Positions 34,701-42,945 of a stretch of 48,996 bases of DNA are shown here, piece after piece. The translations under genes and the position numbers were made by a program. The notes under the pieces were generated by a model that saw only the letters and a list, made by a program, of their open reading frames with translations, did no database searches and was not told the DNA's origin. Position 1 is the stretch's first letter. Each line of letters starts with the position of its first letter. The DNA lies in the IMG/VR virus record IMGVR_UViG_3300021957_000063, positions 1-48,996 of that record. One strand, written 5' to 3'. The DNA is from a virus.

Positions 34701-37700
34701 CTTCAATGTGATATGTTTTGATTTCACCAGAAGTTAAATCAACATTTGTACCAGTGACAAGATTCAGGCTTGTATTAGCAATTGCATATTGTTCAATCTT
34801 ACCTGTTGTTAGATCAACTCTTGTACCCTCAACACTATCAAGAGTTGAGTTGGTAATATCAATATCATCTGCTGTACCAGTCTGAAGATATACATTCGTA
34901 GCAGTGAGATTGTTTGCAGTTGATCCTTCAATGTGATATGTCTTAATTTCACCAGAAGTTAAATCAACATTTGTACCGGTAACAAGATTTAAATTTGAAT
35001 TGGCAATTGCATAATGTTCAATCTTACCAGTAGTAAGGTCAACTCTTACACCATTAATAGTATCAAGGTCTGAATTTTGAATAGTATAATCATCAATTGT
35101 ACCAGTTGTTAAATCTACACTTGTACCATTAACATTGTTTAAATCAGAATCTTTAATGGTATACTGATCAATTATACCAGTTGTTAGATTAACTCGTACA
35201 CCGCTAGTATCTTCAATGTTTGATTGCTTAATAGTATAATCATCAATTGTACCAATTGTCAAATCTACATTATTACCTGTGACTTGTCGCAATCTTGAAC
35301 CATCAATATCATAGTCAGCCATGGAACCTTTGTTCAAGGCAACATTGTTTGCCTGCATTCGGTCCATTCGTGAATCAATGATATCATAATCATCAATTGT
35401 ACCTGTTGTTAAATCAACTCTTATACCTTCAGTATCAAAAATATCAGCTCGATGTAAAGTGGCATTATTTGATGTTAGATAATGCGCTTGTGCATAAGTG
35501 ATTGTTGCATTGTTTGATGTTAGATTCTCAGCAGTTGCATTGAGAATAGTGGCATCATTTAATTGTGCATTGTTTGATGTTAGATATTCTGCTTCTGAAT
35601 TCTGAACAATCTGTGAATCATAGATTGTTGAACGATAAATCTTAAAGTTATCAAGAGTACCGCCGGTTAAGTATACATTATTACCAGTGATGTTTTCAAC
35701 ATTTGAGTTTTCAATTAATGTAGTATAAATTTCACTATCATTAATAACTACAGTGTTTGCGGTTGAATTATCAAACTTTGATTCTGTTGCAACCGCTCCA
35801 GCAATTGTTACGCCGGTCAGTGTTGCATGATCAAGAGTTGGTCTATTCAGTTGTGCATCATTTAATGTTGAGAAATTAAGCGTAACATTATTACCAAAGC
35901 TATCATTGATTTCATAGTTCTCAATTAAACCACCATCTAAATCAACATTTGTACCAGTGACAAGATTTAATGTTGAGTTTGCAATTCTTGAATTCTCAAT
36001 ATCAAAGTCATCAATATCACCAGCTTTAAGATCGTAATTGATACCTTCAATGTTTTCAATCTCTGCATTCTTAATTTTTGCATTTGTGATTGTTGCATTG
36101 TTTGATGTGAGATATTCAGATGTTGCATAGTTTAAGGTCGCATTATTTGATACTAAGTTATTTGCGCTGGACTCTTCAACAATTTGCGTATCATAAACTC
36201 TTGAATTATAAATGTCAAAGTTGGTAATTGTACCAGTATCAAGCGTAACATTTGTCGCTTTAAGATCATTTGTGATGTGAAGATGAGTACCTTTGAAATT
36301 GTCAATTGTACCAGTTTCAAGATAGACGTTAGTAGCGGTGAAGTTATTGGCTCTTGATGCTTCAAGGTCAAAGTTATCAATTGTACCAGTTTCAAGATAG
36401 ACGTTAGTAGCGGTTAGATTGTTGGCTCTTGATGCCTCAAGGTCAAAGTTATCAATCGTACCATCAGTTAAGAATACATTTGTTGCGGTTAGATTGTTGG
36501 CTCTTGATGCTTCAATATCAAAGTTGACCATTGAACCAGTGTCCATTGTGACATTGGTTGCCTGCAAATCATCTGTGATATGAAGATGTGTACCTGTGAA
36601 ATTGTCAATCGTACCAGTTTCAAGATATACATTCGTTGCTGTTAAGTTGTTTGCAGTTGATGCTTCAACACGAATATTCGTAACATCAAAATCAGTAATT
36701 GTACCAGTTGTTAGATATACATTGGTTGTTGTTAAGTTATTTGCAGTTGATGCTTCAACACGAATATTCGTAACATCAAAATCTTCAATTGTACCAGTTT
36801 CAAGATAGACGTTAGTAGCGGTGAAGTTATTGGCTCTTGAATCATAAATGTCAAAATTGGTTAAATCACCATCTGTTAAGCTATAATTCTTACCTTCAAT
36901 GTTCTCAATTTCAGCACGTTTGATTATTGCGTTCTCAAGTGTAGCATTATTTGACCACAATCTTTCTGATCTTGTGTCAAAGATTTCTGCATATGTTAAC
37001 GTAGCGTTATTTGATACTAAGTTATTTGCAGAAGATTCTTCAACAATTTGTGTATCATAAACTCGAGAGTTGTAGATATCAAAGTTGGTTAATGTACCAG
37101 TATCTAATACAACGTTTGTTGCTTTGAAATCATCTGTAATATGAAGATGTGTTCCTGTAAACTGGTCAATTGTGCCAGTTGTTAAGAATACATTTGTTGC
37201 AGTAACATTATTTGCTCGTATATTCTCAGCATCAAAATCTTCAATTGTACCGGTCATTAAATATACATTGGTCGCCGTAACATTATTTGCTTCAGCCTTT
37301 TCAACTCTTATATCATCAACATCAAAATCAGTAATTGTGCCAGTTGTTAGATATACATTGGTTGCTGTTAGATTGTTTGCAGTTGATGCTTCAACTCTTA
37401 TATCATCAACATCAAAATCAGTAATTGTGCCAGTTGTTAGATATACATTCGTAGCAGTTAAATTGTTGGCTCTTGATGCTTCAACATGTACATCATCTAA
37501 ATTGAAGTTATCAATTGTGCCAGTTGTTAGATGTACATTGGTTGCTGTTAGATTGTTTGCAGTTGATGCTTCAACATGTACATCATCTAAATTGAAGTTA
37601 TCAATTGTACCAGTTGTTAGATATACATTTGTAGCAGTTAAATTGTTGGCTCTTGATGCTTCAATATCAAAGTTTTCAAGTGTACCATCATACAAGAATA

Positions 37701-40700
37701 CATTCGTTGCTGTTAGATCATATCCTTCAACACGATCAAAGTTAGTATCTTTAATATAACTATTTTGTAATGTACTTTGGTTGATAACTACATTGTTTGC
37801 TGTTGAATCATCAAACTTTGATTGTGTTGTAACCGCACCGGTGATTGTGATACCTGCAAGATTCGCATTCCACAATGTTGCATTGTTGATTGTCGAATCA
37901 TTGATTTCCATATTGTTGGCAACACTGTTGTTCATTCGAGACTTTTCAATCGTAAAGTCTTCCAGTGTACCATGTGTTAAGAAGAAGTATTCACCAGTTG
38001 TATTGTTTGCAGTGATATTATATGTTCTTGAATCAACAATGTCAAAAAGGTCAATTGTTCCTGTGTTCAAGAATACTTTATCTGCAATTACAGTATCAAG
38101 AACATAGTTTGTACCATTTACATTGTTTGCGACAATTGCTTCAAATGTACTATTCTTGACTAAGAAGTTATCAATTGTACCAGTTGTTAGATCAAAGTTG
38201 GTACCAGTTGTTGCATTTGCAGTGATTCTTTCTGTTCTTGAATCACGCATTGTAAAGTCATCAAATGTACCAGTTGTCAAGTATACATTTGTTGCAGTGA
38301 AATTGTTTGCTCTTGAATCATAAATTTCGAAATTTGTGATATCACCAGCAGTTAGGCTATAATTGATACCTTCAATGTTTTCAATTTCTGCTCTTTTAAT
38401 GACTGCATTTTCAAGAGTAGCATTGTTTGACCATAGTCTTTCTGATCTTGTATCGTAGATTTCAGCAAAAGTTAAAGTTGCATTGTTTGATTCTAAATTG
38501 TTTGCTGTTGAACGGTCAACAATTTGTGTTTCATAAACTCTTGAATTATAAATGTCAAAGTTAGTTAAGGTACCAGTATCAAGTGTTACGTTTGTTGCTT
38601 TAAGATCATTTGTTACTCGAATATGAGTAGCATCAAAGTTTGTAATTGTACCAGTGTCGAGTGCTACGTTTGTTGCTCTTAGATCAATTGCATCTGTATC
38701 TTCGAGATAACCATGATATGATTTGTAGTTGGTAGTTGTGATACCATTTGCAGTGAATGTTTCTAAATGCCCAAAGGTTGAATGTGTATTCGTTGATACA
38801 ACATTGTTGGCCCGCATATCTTCAACATCAGTATTTTCAAGATAACCATAATATGATTTGTAGTTGGTAGTTGTGATATTATTGGCAGTGTATGTTTCAA
38901 GATGTCCAAAGGTTGAATGAACATTTGTTGAAATCACAGCATTGGCTCTCATATCCTCAACATCAATATCAGTCAAATCACCATGTGCTGTTACAAAGTT
39001 TGTCGTATTAACATTGTTTGCACGGACATCTTCAATTGAATAATCTTCAATTGTACCATATTGAAGTTTAAAGTTTGTGATTGTGATATTGTTTGCAGTG
39101 AAATCTTCTAAATGACCAAATGTTGAGTGTGTGTTTGTGCTAACAACATTGTTGGCTCTCATATCCTCAACATCAATATCCTGTAGATATCCCTGTCTCG
39201 AATCAAAGTTGGTTGTTGTAATGTTGTTTTGTGTATATGTTTCTAAATGTCCAAAGGTTGAATGTACATTTGTCGAAACTACATTGTTTGCACGAATATC
39301 CTCAACATCAATATCCTGTAGATAGCCATGTCTTGAATCAAAATTGGTTGTTGTTACATCATTGGCTACAACATGGTCTAAATCTAAATTCGTAGCAACA
39401 ACACCATTTGCTCTCATATCTTCAACATCGGTGTCTTCAAGATAACCGTGATATGATTTGTAGTTGGTGGTTGTCACGCCATTTGCAGTGACTTGATCTA
39501 ATTCGACAAACTTTGCCTTGACCTCTTCCGCCCGCATATCAACAACATCAATATCCTGAAGATAGCCATGTCTTGAATCAAAGTTTGTTGTGGTCACATC
39601 GTTTGCTACAACATGATCCAGATTCAAGTTTGTTGCAACAACACCATTTGCTCTCATATCCTCAACATCAATATCCTGTAGATATCCCTGTCTCGAATCA
39701 AAGTTGGTTGTTGTGATATTATTGGCAGTAAATGTTTCAATGTGACCAAATGTTGAATGCGTATTTGTTGATACAACATTATTGGCTCGCATATCTTCAA
39801 CATCAACATCTTGAATATCACCATGCTTTAAATCAAAGTTGGTGACTGTGACATCATTTGCGGATGAAATCTTTTCAATTTCAACATTCCAAATTTTACC
39901 ATTCTTGAGATCGAAATCCTGGACACGAATATCTGTAAGTTCGAAATCTTCAATTGTACCTTTTGTCAAAAATGTATCAGTACCGGTAAAGTTCTTTGAA
40001 ATGGTTTTCTCAATTTCAAAGTTGTACTGAGTACCATCAAACAGATATACGTTTGTTGCGGTGAGATTGTTTGCTCTTACATTATCAATATCAACATTGA
40101 AAATATCACCATGCTTTAAATCAAAATTGGTAACACGAATATCATCAACATCAAAATCATCAATTGTACCAGTTGTTATGTAAACATTGGTGGCAGTGAA
40201 ATTGTTTGCTCTTGAATCATAGATGTCAAAGTTCTTCACCCAGCCATCAGTCAAATAGGTATCTGTACCTGTAAAGTTTACTGATGTGATGGTATCTAAC
40301 TCTGAATGTTTTACATCAGAATATTGAAGAACACTGTTCTTGATGTAAACATCATTAGCGGTTGAATGATCAATTGATGCCGCAGTTGCTGACAAATTAT
40401 GAATGACTGTACCTTCTAACTTGGCATCAATCAATGTTGCCTTGTGGATTTCTGGACGATGCATTGTTACATCACTGATCGTTCCAGATTCAATCAATAC
40501 CTGATTTGCTTCAAAGTCACCAACTAAAGTGGCAAGTTCATAGTTGCCCATTGTGATACCAGGTTCGGTATCATATTTTCGAAAGAGATGGAATTTCTTA
40601 TCAGCAGCATCACGGAAGATACCGGCATATGCATCAACACCTTCATACTTGTACTTTGCAGCAAATCCCAAATCAACAGCATCCGCCTCATTGTTCTTTC

Positions 40701-42900
40701 CAACTACGATGATGTTATCTTCAACAACCATCGTTTGTACGTCAATCTGAACGGTGTTTCCTTGAACGAATAGGTCACGTTCAACAATCAAATCTTTCTC
40801 AATGGTGAGCGATTCACGAATGCTGACATTATCATTTACACGAAGTGGTGCATTGATGGTGGTCGCATCATTGATTGTTGTTATGTCATTGATAACCGTT
40901 GGTGCATTGATTGTGGTTGCATCATTGATTTCAACAATGTTGTTGAAAACTGAAGGCGCTGTGACTGTAAGCTCATCATTGATGGAAACCTTATTGTCAA
41001 AAGTTGTCTCACCACGGAACTGTGAAGTTGCATCACTACTTAGATTTGTATCTGCAGATAGGTATAAATTGCTATTGACATAGATACCTTCATTGAATGT
41101 TGAGTCTGCATTGAAAGTTGTTAGGTTTTGAAATTCAACAGTACCTTTGTAAATTGTTTCTGTGAATGGACTGATTTCAAACAACTCACCATTCAGTTGA
41201 GAAACATTATTAAAGATCGTTATACCATTGAACACTGATCTTGTATTCGATGAGACCTCAAATTCATTTGCATCGATCGATATTAGATCATTGACGATAG
41301 AAATATCATTATTGAAGATTGCTGGACCAACAAATTTTGTGAGTGTACCAAGACTATATTCAACATTATTCGATTCAATAAGAATATCACCAGTAAAATT
41401 CGTTTTACCATTGATTGTACTATCACCTTGAATCGTTGTATGGGTACCGTTTGAGATTTCAAAGTCAATACTATTAAAATCAATTCTTGTACCATCAACT
41501 TCATACTGTAAAGTATTGAATGATATTAATTGATTTTGAATATCAACATCACCATAGACAGTTGTAACTGTTCCACTTGATACAGTGATTGTATCACCAT
41601 TATAATCAACATCATTGTTAAATGTAACTACACCATCAACTACAGTAACTGTTGAAGAGGAGATATTTACATTATCACTGTTAACTTGTACATCACCATT
41701 GATTGTACTATCGCCGTTGATTGTTGATTTACCATTGACAATTGTATCACCATTGACCGTACTCTTACCATTAACAATAACTTCACCGTCAAATGTTGTA
41801 TGTGCTTTACTGACAGTAACAGTATTTGCCGAGATGTAAAGAGAATCACCATAAAGATTTGTTGATTTCGCAAACAAATCAAATGTGTTTGTATGCGCAA
41901 CAATTAAATTACTTGTGAGATCAATATCGGCATCAATAGATAAATTATCAGCATCGATGTTGACAGATTTATCTGTATGATCGACTTTAAAATAATCGTG
42001 AAAACGAATTGAATCTGCAGTAGCAAAGAAACTATCTGCAACTTCAAGAGATTCGCCAATTGAAAGATGTCGAGTAATTTCGGCTCTTTCGTTGATGTAC
42101 AACTTATTTTCAATTGTATCAAATATAAAATTGCTTGATGTTTGTACTGCTTCAAGTTCATTACCTAAAACAACTTGATGTTTCTCGAGGTGTGACCGAC
42201 CAATACCACCACGATGTACACGAAGAATACCAGAGGTATCTTCATTCATGTTGATGATAATTCTACCACCAAGTTTAACTTCTTGAGTACCAACAAGAAT
42301 CGATGCATTCTTGAGCATTTCATTCTTAATGATACCATCACGAATTTTTGTAAAACCATCAGAACTTAGAATAACATCACCAGTAATCGTTCGATTTTCA
42401 AAACGATTGTTCGCATCAGCAATTAGAATTTGTGCTTCTTGTATCGATTCTTCGTCAAAGTTAAGTAAAAATCTTTCTGTTCTTTGATCGACATATTCTT
42501 TTGTTGCTTGTGCTGTTGCCAATTGTGTATGGCTAACATCACTAAATGCATTTGATGTGGTTACTTTATCAATAAATCTTGTGGCGAGTTCTCTACCAGC
42601 AACTTTTAATACACCAATATCCAGAAAATCAAGATCACGATCTTCACCAGCAACAATTACTCTGTTTGATAATACTTGACCAGAGTTGATTGTGCCATCA
42701 TCATCAAGAATAGTTTCAAATAGTTCAAGGAATTTTGTACCACCAATCACCATTGGTGATTGATTGCCATCTGGATGTCCAATGAATAGACGATTTGATG
42801 AGTATGAATAAGCTAGTTCTGCTCGTTCAAGGTCACTTGCGGAGGGAGTATCAGTTACTAAAGAACTTTTAATGAGTATTTTAGAAATGGTGTCGGCCAT
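22780..42900 (-). CDS. Giant pentapeptide-repeat tail fibre, 6706 aa
   Basis: One uninterrupted frame. Residues 1 to ~330 are a phage-fibre-like head (ILIKSSLVTDTPSASDLERAEL). Nearly all the rest is Asn/Thr/Ala-rich with 5-residue periodicity, A/G/V-[TN]-[IL]-x-[ND] (for example ATIND ATITN), the pattern of a square right-handed beta-helix. At 4.8 angstrom per 20 residues, about 6000 residues would form a rod near 140 nm, comparable with a T4 long fibre. A non-repeat insert lies at about 721-786 (VVGKNNEADAVDLGFAAKYK). Between about 2850 and 4650 there are around ten fibre modules (LG-x4-RF-x-DLYL, then LADYYLKTDD). A Gly-rich patch lies near 5670-5700. Only a few Cys are present and there is no C-terminal chaperone domain. 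A perfect late promoter precedes it by 46 nt. Confidence 0.85.
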   Translation of the reverse strand: MADTISKILIKSSLVTDTPSASDLERAELAYSYSSNRLFIGHPDGNQSPMVIGGTKFLELFETILDDDGTINSGQVLSNRVIVAGEDRDLDFLDIGVLKVAGRELATRFIDKVTTSNAFSDVSHTQLATAQATKEYVDQRTERFLLNFDEESIQEAQILIADANNRFENRTITGDVILSSDGFTKIRDGIIKNEMLKNASILVGTQEVKLGGRIIINMNEDTSGILRVHRGGIGRSHLEKHQVVLGNELEAVQTSSNFIFDTIENKLYINERAEITRHLSIGESLEVADSFFATADSIRFHDYFKVDHTDKSVNIDADNLSIDADIDLTSNLIVAHTNTFDLFAKSTNLYGDSLYISANTVTVSKAHTTFDGEVIVNGKSTVNGDTIVNGKSTINGDSTINGDVQVNSDNVNISSSTVTVVDGVVTFNNDVDYNGDTITVSSGTVTTVYGDVDIQNQLISFNTLQYEVDGTRIDFNSIDFEISNGTHTTIQGDSTINGKTNFTGDILIESNNVEYSLGTLTKFVGPAIFNNDISIVNDLISIDANEFEVSSNTRSVFNGITIFNNVSQLNGELFEISPFTETIYKGTVEFQNLTTFNADSTFNEGIYVNSNLYLSADTNLSSDATSQFRGETTFDNKVSINDELTVTAPSVFNNIVEINDATTINAPTVINDITTINDATTINAPLRVNDNVSIRESLTIEKDLIVERDLFVQGNTVQIDVQTMVVEDNIIVVGKNNEADAVDLGFAAKYKYEGVDAYAGIFRDAADKKFHLFRKYDTEPGITMGNYELATLVGDFEANQVLIESGTISDVTMHRPEIHKATLIDAKLEGTVIHNLSATAASIDHSTANDVYIKNSVLQYSDVKHSELDTITSVNFTGTDTYLTDGWVKNFDIYDSRANNFTATNVYITTGTIDDFDVDDIRVTNFDLKHGDIFNVDIDNVRANNLTATNVYLFDGTQYNFEIEKTISKNFTGTDTFLTKGTIEDFELTDIRVQDFDLKNGKIWNVEIEKISSANDVTVTNFDLKHGDIQDVDVEDMRANNVVSTNTHSTFGHIETFTANNITTTNFDSRQGYLQDIDVEDMRANGVVATNLNLDHVVANDVTTTNFDSRHGYLQDIDVVDMRAEEVKAKFVELDQVTANGVTTTNYKSYHGYLEDTDVEDMRANGVVATNLDLDHVVANDVTTTNFDSRHGYLQDIDVEDIRANNVVSTNVHSTFGHLETYTQNNITTTNFDSRQGYLQDIDVEDMRANNVVSTNTHSTFGHLEDFTANNITITNFKLQYGTIEDYSIEDVRANNVNTTNFVTAHGDLTDIDVEDMRANAVISTNVHSTFGHLETYTANNITTTNYKSYYGYLENTDVEDMRANNVVSTNTHSTFGHLETFTANGITTTNYKSYHGYLEDTDAIDLRATNVALDTGTITNFDATHIRVTNDLKATNVTLDTGTLTNFDIYNSRVYETQIVDRSTANNLESNNATLTFAEIYDTRSERLWSNNATLENAVIKRAEIENIEGINYSLTAGDITNFEIYDSRANNFTATNVYLTTGTFDDFTMRDSRTERITANATTGTNFDLTTGTIDNFLVKNSTFEAIVANNVNGTNYVLDTVIADKVFLNTGTIDLFDIVDSRTYNITANNTTGEYFFLTHGTLEDFTIEKSRMNNSVANNMEINDSTINNATLWNANLAGITITGAVTTQSKFDDSTANNVVINQSTLQNSYIKDTNFDRVEGYDLTATNVFLYDGTLENFDIEASRANNLTATNVYLTTGTIDNFNLDDVHVEASTANNLTATNVHLTTGTIDNFNLDDVHVEASRANNLTATNVYLTTGTITDFDVDDIRVEASTANNLTATNVYLTTGTITDFDVDDIRVEKAEANNVTATNVYLMTGTIEDFDAENIRANNVTATNVFLTTGTIDQFTGTHLHITDDFKATNVVLDTGTLTNFDIYNSRVYDTQIVEESSANNLVSNNATLTYAEIFDTRSERLWSNNATLENAIIKRAEIENIEGKNYSLTDGDLTNFDIYDSRANNFTATNVYLETGTIEDFDVTNIRVEASTANNLTTTNVYLTTGTITDFDVTNIRVEASTANNLTATNVYLETGTIDNFTGTHLHITDDLQATNVTMDTGSMVNFDIEASRANNLTATNVFLTDGTIDNFDLEASRANNLTATNVYLETGTIDNFDLEASRANNFTATNVYLETGTIDNFKGTHLHITNDLKATNVTLDTGTITNFDIYNSRVYDTQIVEESSANNLVSNNATLNYATSEYLTSNNATITNAKIKNAEIENIEGINYDLKAGDIDDFDIENSRIANSTLNLVTGTNVDLDGGLIENYEINDSFGNNVTLNFSTLNDAQLNRPTLDHATLTGVTIAGAVATESKFDNSTANTVVINDSEIYTTLIENSNVENITGNNVYLTGGTLDNFKIYRSTIYDSQIVQNSEAEYLTSNNAQLNDATILNATAENLTSNNATITYAQAHYLTSNNATLHRADIFDTEGIRVDLTTGTIDDYDIIDSRMDRMQANNVALNKGSMADYDIDGSRLRQVTGNNVDLTIGTIDDYTIKQSNIEDTSGVRVNLTTGIIDQYTIKDSDLNNVNGTSVDLTTGTIDDYTIQNSDLDTINGVRVDLTTGKIEHYAIANSNLNLVTGTNVDLTSGEIKTYHIEGSTANNLTATNVYLQTGTADDIDITNSTLDSVEGTRVDLTTGKIEQYAIANTSLNLVTGTNVDLTSGEIKTYHIEGSTANNLTATNVYLTTGTLDTFDGVRVDLTTGEIEQYAIANSSLNLVTGTNVNLTTGIIDDYTIKQSDIEDIDGVRVDLTTGTITTYHVEGSTANNLTATNVYLTTGTAGDFTVSSSKIVDTTVDGTFVPADDSVDLGANASRFQDAYISNELNLGLAVMRINEDGHIDFVNQAGENVRLADYAMKEDAASAVVTETAIVGSTFSGNVVANTITVHAGSIANVEIRNADIYGSRVYETQLINEITANNVFSDNAEIEDALVTRATILNATANNLTSNNATIRNADITDATALRFTANSSSFGQVEIWDSKIYTSQIIESQIIQESTADQLTSNYATINDATIDKATITDATAERLTSNNATLNDVTIEEGTATDLLLNNATLEDATANNLVLTGPTTISGHLLPTANGVYDLGSIENPFRHMFLSGSTLYVGGVPITMGGDGFKFGADLADYSKSSEQAAHIQTETAQINTLTANTGTVTILSGETLTYTGLSTLTEIDSDTAEITDLTVGQLEGNYANVDTLVVTTDTTLDGTTTIGNADIQIGDVDTLTARKLTVTEDATVANSVTIDGFTMWKDGEGHLKLSNRLADYYLKTDDTTGELVRTNRLIANNAFIDVLDANTGSVDELDSVDLKVANSITLNNFGMAIDENGHLKFTHRLADYYLKTDDTSGEKVTTNNLFAQNTFVNFIDANTAEIDELEVVNIHATNDVSAANSVSVNGFTMWRDGDGYLKLSDRLADYYLKTDDTTGELVRTNRLIANNAFIDVIDANSGTIDVLTVENITVKDGTIDDVTFNNVNVNGGTVEFINLKNSTLVDVEGNLNEPDIADPVITGGTWTDATTTNTTLDGQIVFNAPLLAGTDIDLGTNTQRFRDLYLANAISVQNATHGAYISLDANGHIKFNVRLADYYLKTDDTSSEKVESTLGIFETANADTVNATTVNVDDLFADEADVNILAATNAIITSGTITTLGTTDITSTDIKTNDILVTNGVFVGGETKADSALITVDENGHIKFNVRLADYYLKTDDTSGEKVTTSNLYAGNTFTDVIDANTGTIDQLEGTDLDYDNAVIDTANVTRSTITTLHSTTGTITNIDGTTADYTQGKFGSLDVTGIADINTIQATDGTITTVNGTTANYLNVNATEELFAANATILAGGISNVRIDNADIYNSRIYETQITTNSTAENLVSNTATLHDATAYNLTSENATINNAVTNNLTSNNATLENATIKKSVIENSEIRVSKIIESEIVQESTADQLTSNYATINDATIERATINDTTANRITSNNATLNVVTIKGGTTDGLQSTNETLTDVKTINLTTEGTFVPSVDDTQDIGSTTERYHDAYLSNELNIDGVRMRIVSGEIDFVDTDGNNVKLADYNMASETGATITSNEANLNLIVNNELTANIADVVVLEAEDATIDELTITTQFTSPENQLVNATVTGTATINDEVVTTSTVGTADITTLTATNVTITTETVGTSNITTAQVDQLDANTAVLIDLEGTTGRYDTFTAGVLTATTATVTDSFTSSLNTTLLGDTTIADATITEETVTTSTITDATVTNTLTANRSFTATANVTDLFVENNIEAPSGAIKTLGVQNGQIDNLTATNVQFARKISLETVDISLNNDNHIVFSANVDHLNVTNLTTTDELTVHSTLVASDIAEFVGQTTMNDVAINGTFTANTIDVTTSALLENATVTDTLTAMNTVRFGQAISLNSAIMSVDANGEIKFNVPLADYAKEHGEGFHAGDLEGDVFRANTATIVDAEIENLTTNNTTLNFATINGGVITGSVLNGVTLAGGAGMIDGFEYFNSVMANTVASNTHMTEGTIDDFEMTNSLILDSTMNDSSANNLTITHSELKESLLENVRITGHLIPTANVTYDLGTPDLRFRDLYLSGSTINIGSAAISMNEEEGTLETDKFRVEDQVANSSTLNYLDSYQATINQLTVNNFVTNDSTTLNIAQINKLQSTSVDLTEVQVNELDANTARLIDANIGTAQVNALNANTVDLLDGTIRSIEIYDSYSDNLLAENSTLERGTIEDMTIGNTTVKFITGTDVDLTRGTIDDYTIKNSQIQDTTATNLDISGSEFTNVEIYDGYSNNLTAENSTLVTGSIHRFNITDTTAQRITGTDFNLTNGSLDNFDIRNSRVYDTQIVEETSANYLVSNNATLHVATIHDSTTYNAVIHNAEAYNLTSNNATLNQATILDSTIRNAQIYNSTIHESQIVSESHADELTSNNATLHVATIYDSTTHRATIHDAHANNLTSDHATLEDASLANSFITTSTLDGVILKNSSMQGMSVDWVTIGHASIDDSWANTMEIRESFFENNDFEDSRTANSTIKLSTINDSVVNDSDAHRLKVYDSDLFDIRVTNGTFTIVNTEDLTANDVTLTNGTLDRFTTTNVDLTTGTIDDYNIINSRIYDTHANNLIVDVTTIKDATITDANIATADVDTLYVDTTFGQVGTILNLTSNFVSTTDALITSADITGANVNTANIDFATVDYANIIDTDITEAEVELLTVNNAFITTGSSTWHDIVNLDALNGTIRDLTVNQTATITKEIVTESDINTGKIVNATLTTADIGDAEIANTEIGYANVGKLVVAQTEMQDVVAETLTANRLDINVSSYLKQAEINTLTSTTMSASNKVLAPTIKATLLADLFEAEIEKETVTESWITTAHITTGYVDDLHFTSASPDVLTANTIHVKDLASANAVLSTATITNSGFSDGLIQNTEIRFSDFKYGEIVDSNITGGTANGLNLTTSVLDDITVLSGNIFNVVIDGAIIKEAVFDGGMGQIRNYEIYDSYANSFVMDDSILNRPILNAPVINGAQLQGAFGRFVDFEFWESKANNLFLRDSTVNTSLIEDSTAENLTIANSTITSTSTINGASLNDVLIEKATANDVQLSNATISDSTFEDIVLNNVRITGFLINDAVTSSGGELSSGDGSANSGNAGFLDGEYFGEGGLLLGIRLHDATANDLIVNTGTMHDVLMQNSTIRDSVANNMTFNSGTLYDFDIYNSRIHETQIVQDSTAENLISNNAILKNATAESLTSANATITTATITNAIATNLQSTNATISSATILNSTANNLSSANATLTDADIVDSAANNLFVENSTIMLSTLDTVQINGSSANNLTVNNSFITNTSIVDSTAERLNSNNSVVANSTITNSSLEQVAITNSDFTGNILTGSQINGTTIIGGSAQGVAISGSTATNLSAAQSILTNSQIRNSTANNLTSNDGTFNRPFVDSATVENATVANSTFTNITITDSNLGTLSLEGSTANDLSVTLSSIETSAIANSTIANTSLEQVVAANSEFKLTTIRNSEIYDTYANNFVLDNSILNGAILNGVFINGVVLSGNGHSEASISEFDIWNSNLINVTLTGGTLDNVTLTNTSVDIDRLVGTEVNTCTIVDSSANNITVANSHVANSTMKDVSVENLTIYGTLTNRATYIDGSFLNSDIQDGNANSLTINASSFINGTLFNSVANSMTLHDGALHNFDIYNSRIHETQIVNDSQAENLVSNNAILNYATATNLQSNYATITNAAINSGYAEDLTVERLTANSVDLDNAELDQVQLSNATLRIITANNVVMNDVAIDDANISNTTMQDITADRVVTSNTTLFTSTFNAGTILGSTINAATLNNATINSATVKNVNIDRANVSVAELLSGNIANVSIITSSAQRFDITNGTFEGEISNTSIFDSELFNVDADGFTANNFALTNGTIDTVTANNVIANNVVATNVELTGGTLNNFKLNEIEANNIYLANSTFDHSTLNHVEMEGVYANSVVMDNAILNSAYLNGAIINGVVLTGDGNSVISEFEIWNTTANNLTITESEYSGNVVQSIIDDSTVQNSTVANTTLTNVTFSSGTITGDVVFDNVDFDIGTLDNTTLNNSTLNTATIHNGTIEGLLANTVEMNVVKITDLTSNNSTLNTATINNGTLNNATINNSAINNCILNDSVIDCGTF
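22824..22831 (-). promoter_or_regulatory. T4-type late promoter TATAAATA
   Basis: A perfect TATAAATA on the minus strand, inside the last codons of the giant gene and 44 nt before the GNAT start. It would express the GNAT-to-tape-measure operon independently of the 20-kb gene upstream. Confidence 0.65.
36296..37680 (-). repeat. 90-bp repeats in the giant gene
   Basis: Several copies of a 90-bp unit coding a 30-residue (six-pentad) block such as ANNLTATNVYLTTGTIDNFD. Neighbouring copies (for example 37515-37604 and the next) are nearly identical at the DNA level, so recent duplication and recombination are likely. Confidence 0.85.
38690..39850 (-). repeat. 135-bp repeats in the giant gene
   Basis: Tandem 135-bp units encode 45-residue (nine-pentad) blocks with VEDMRANNVVSTN, HSTFGHLETFTANN and TTNFDSRQGYLQD. 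The phrase DVEDMRAN recurs at 135-bp steps, for example near 38811 and 38946. The unit length differs from the 90-bp array but the 5-residue register is kept. Confidence 0.85.
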
Positions 42901-42945
42901 AATTCTTTTTGTATTGTATGATGAAAGAAAATGTTGTACTTATTC

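Noticed and set aside
36296-39850. Regular DNA repeats as a possible CRISPR array
   Set aside because: The units keep one reading frame and code for pentapeptide blocks, with no unique spacers of constant length between identical palindromic repeats.
22900-42600. Many open frames of 60-200 codons on the + strand across the giant gene
   Set aside because: They are antisense shadows of the biased Asn/Thr/Ala codons, with no binding sites or recognisable proteins.
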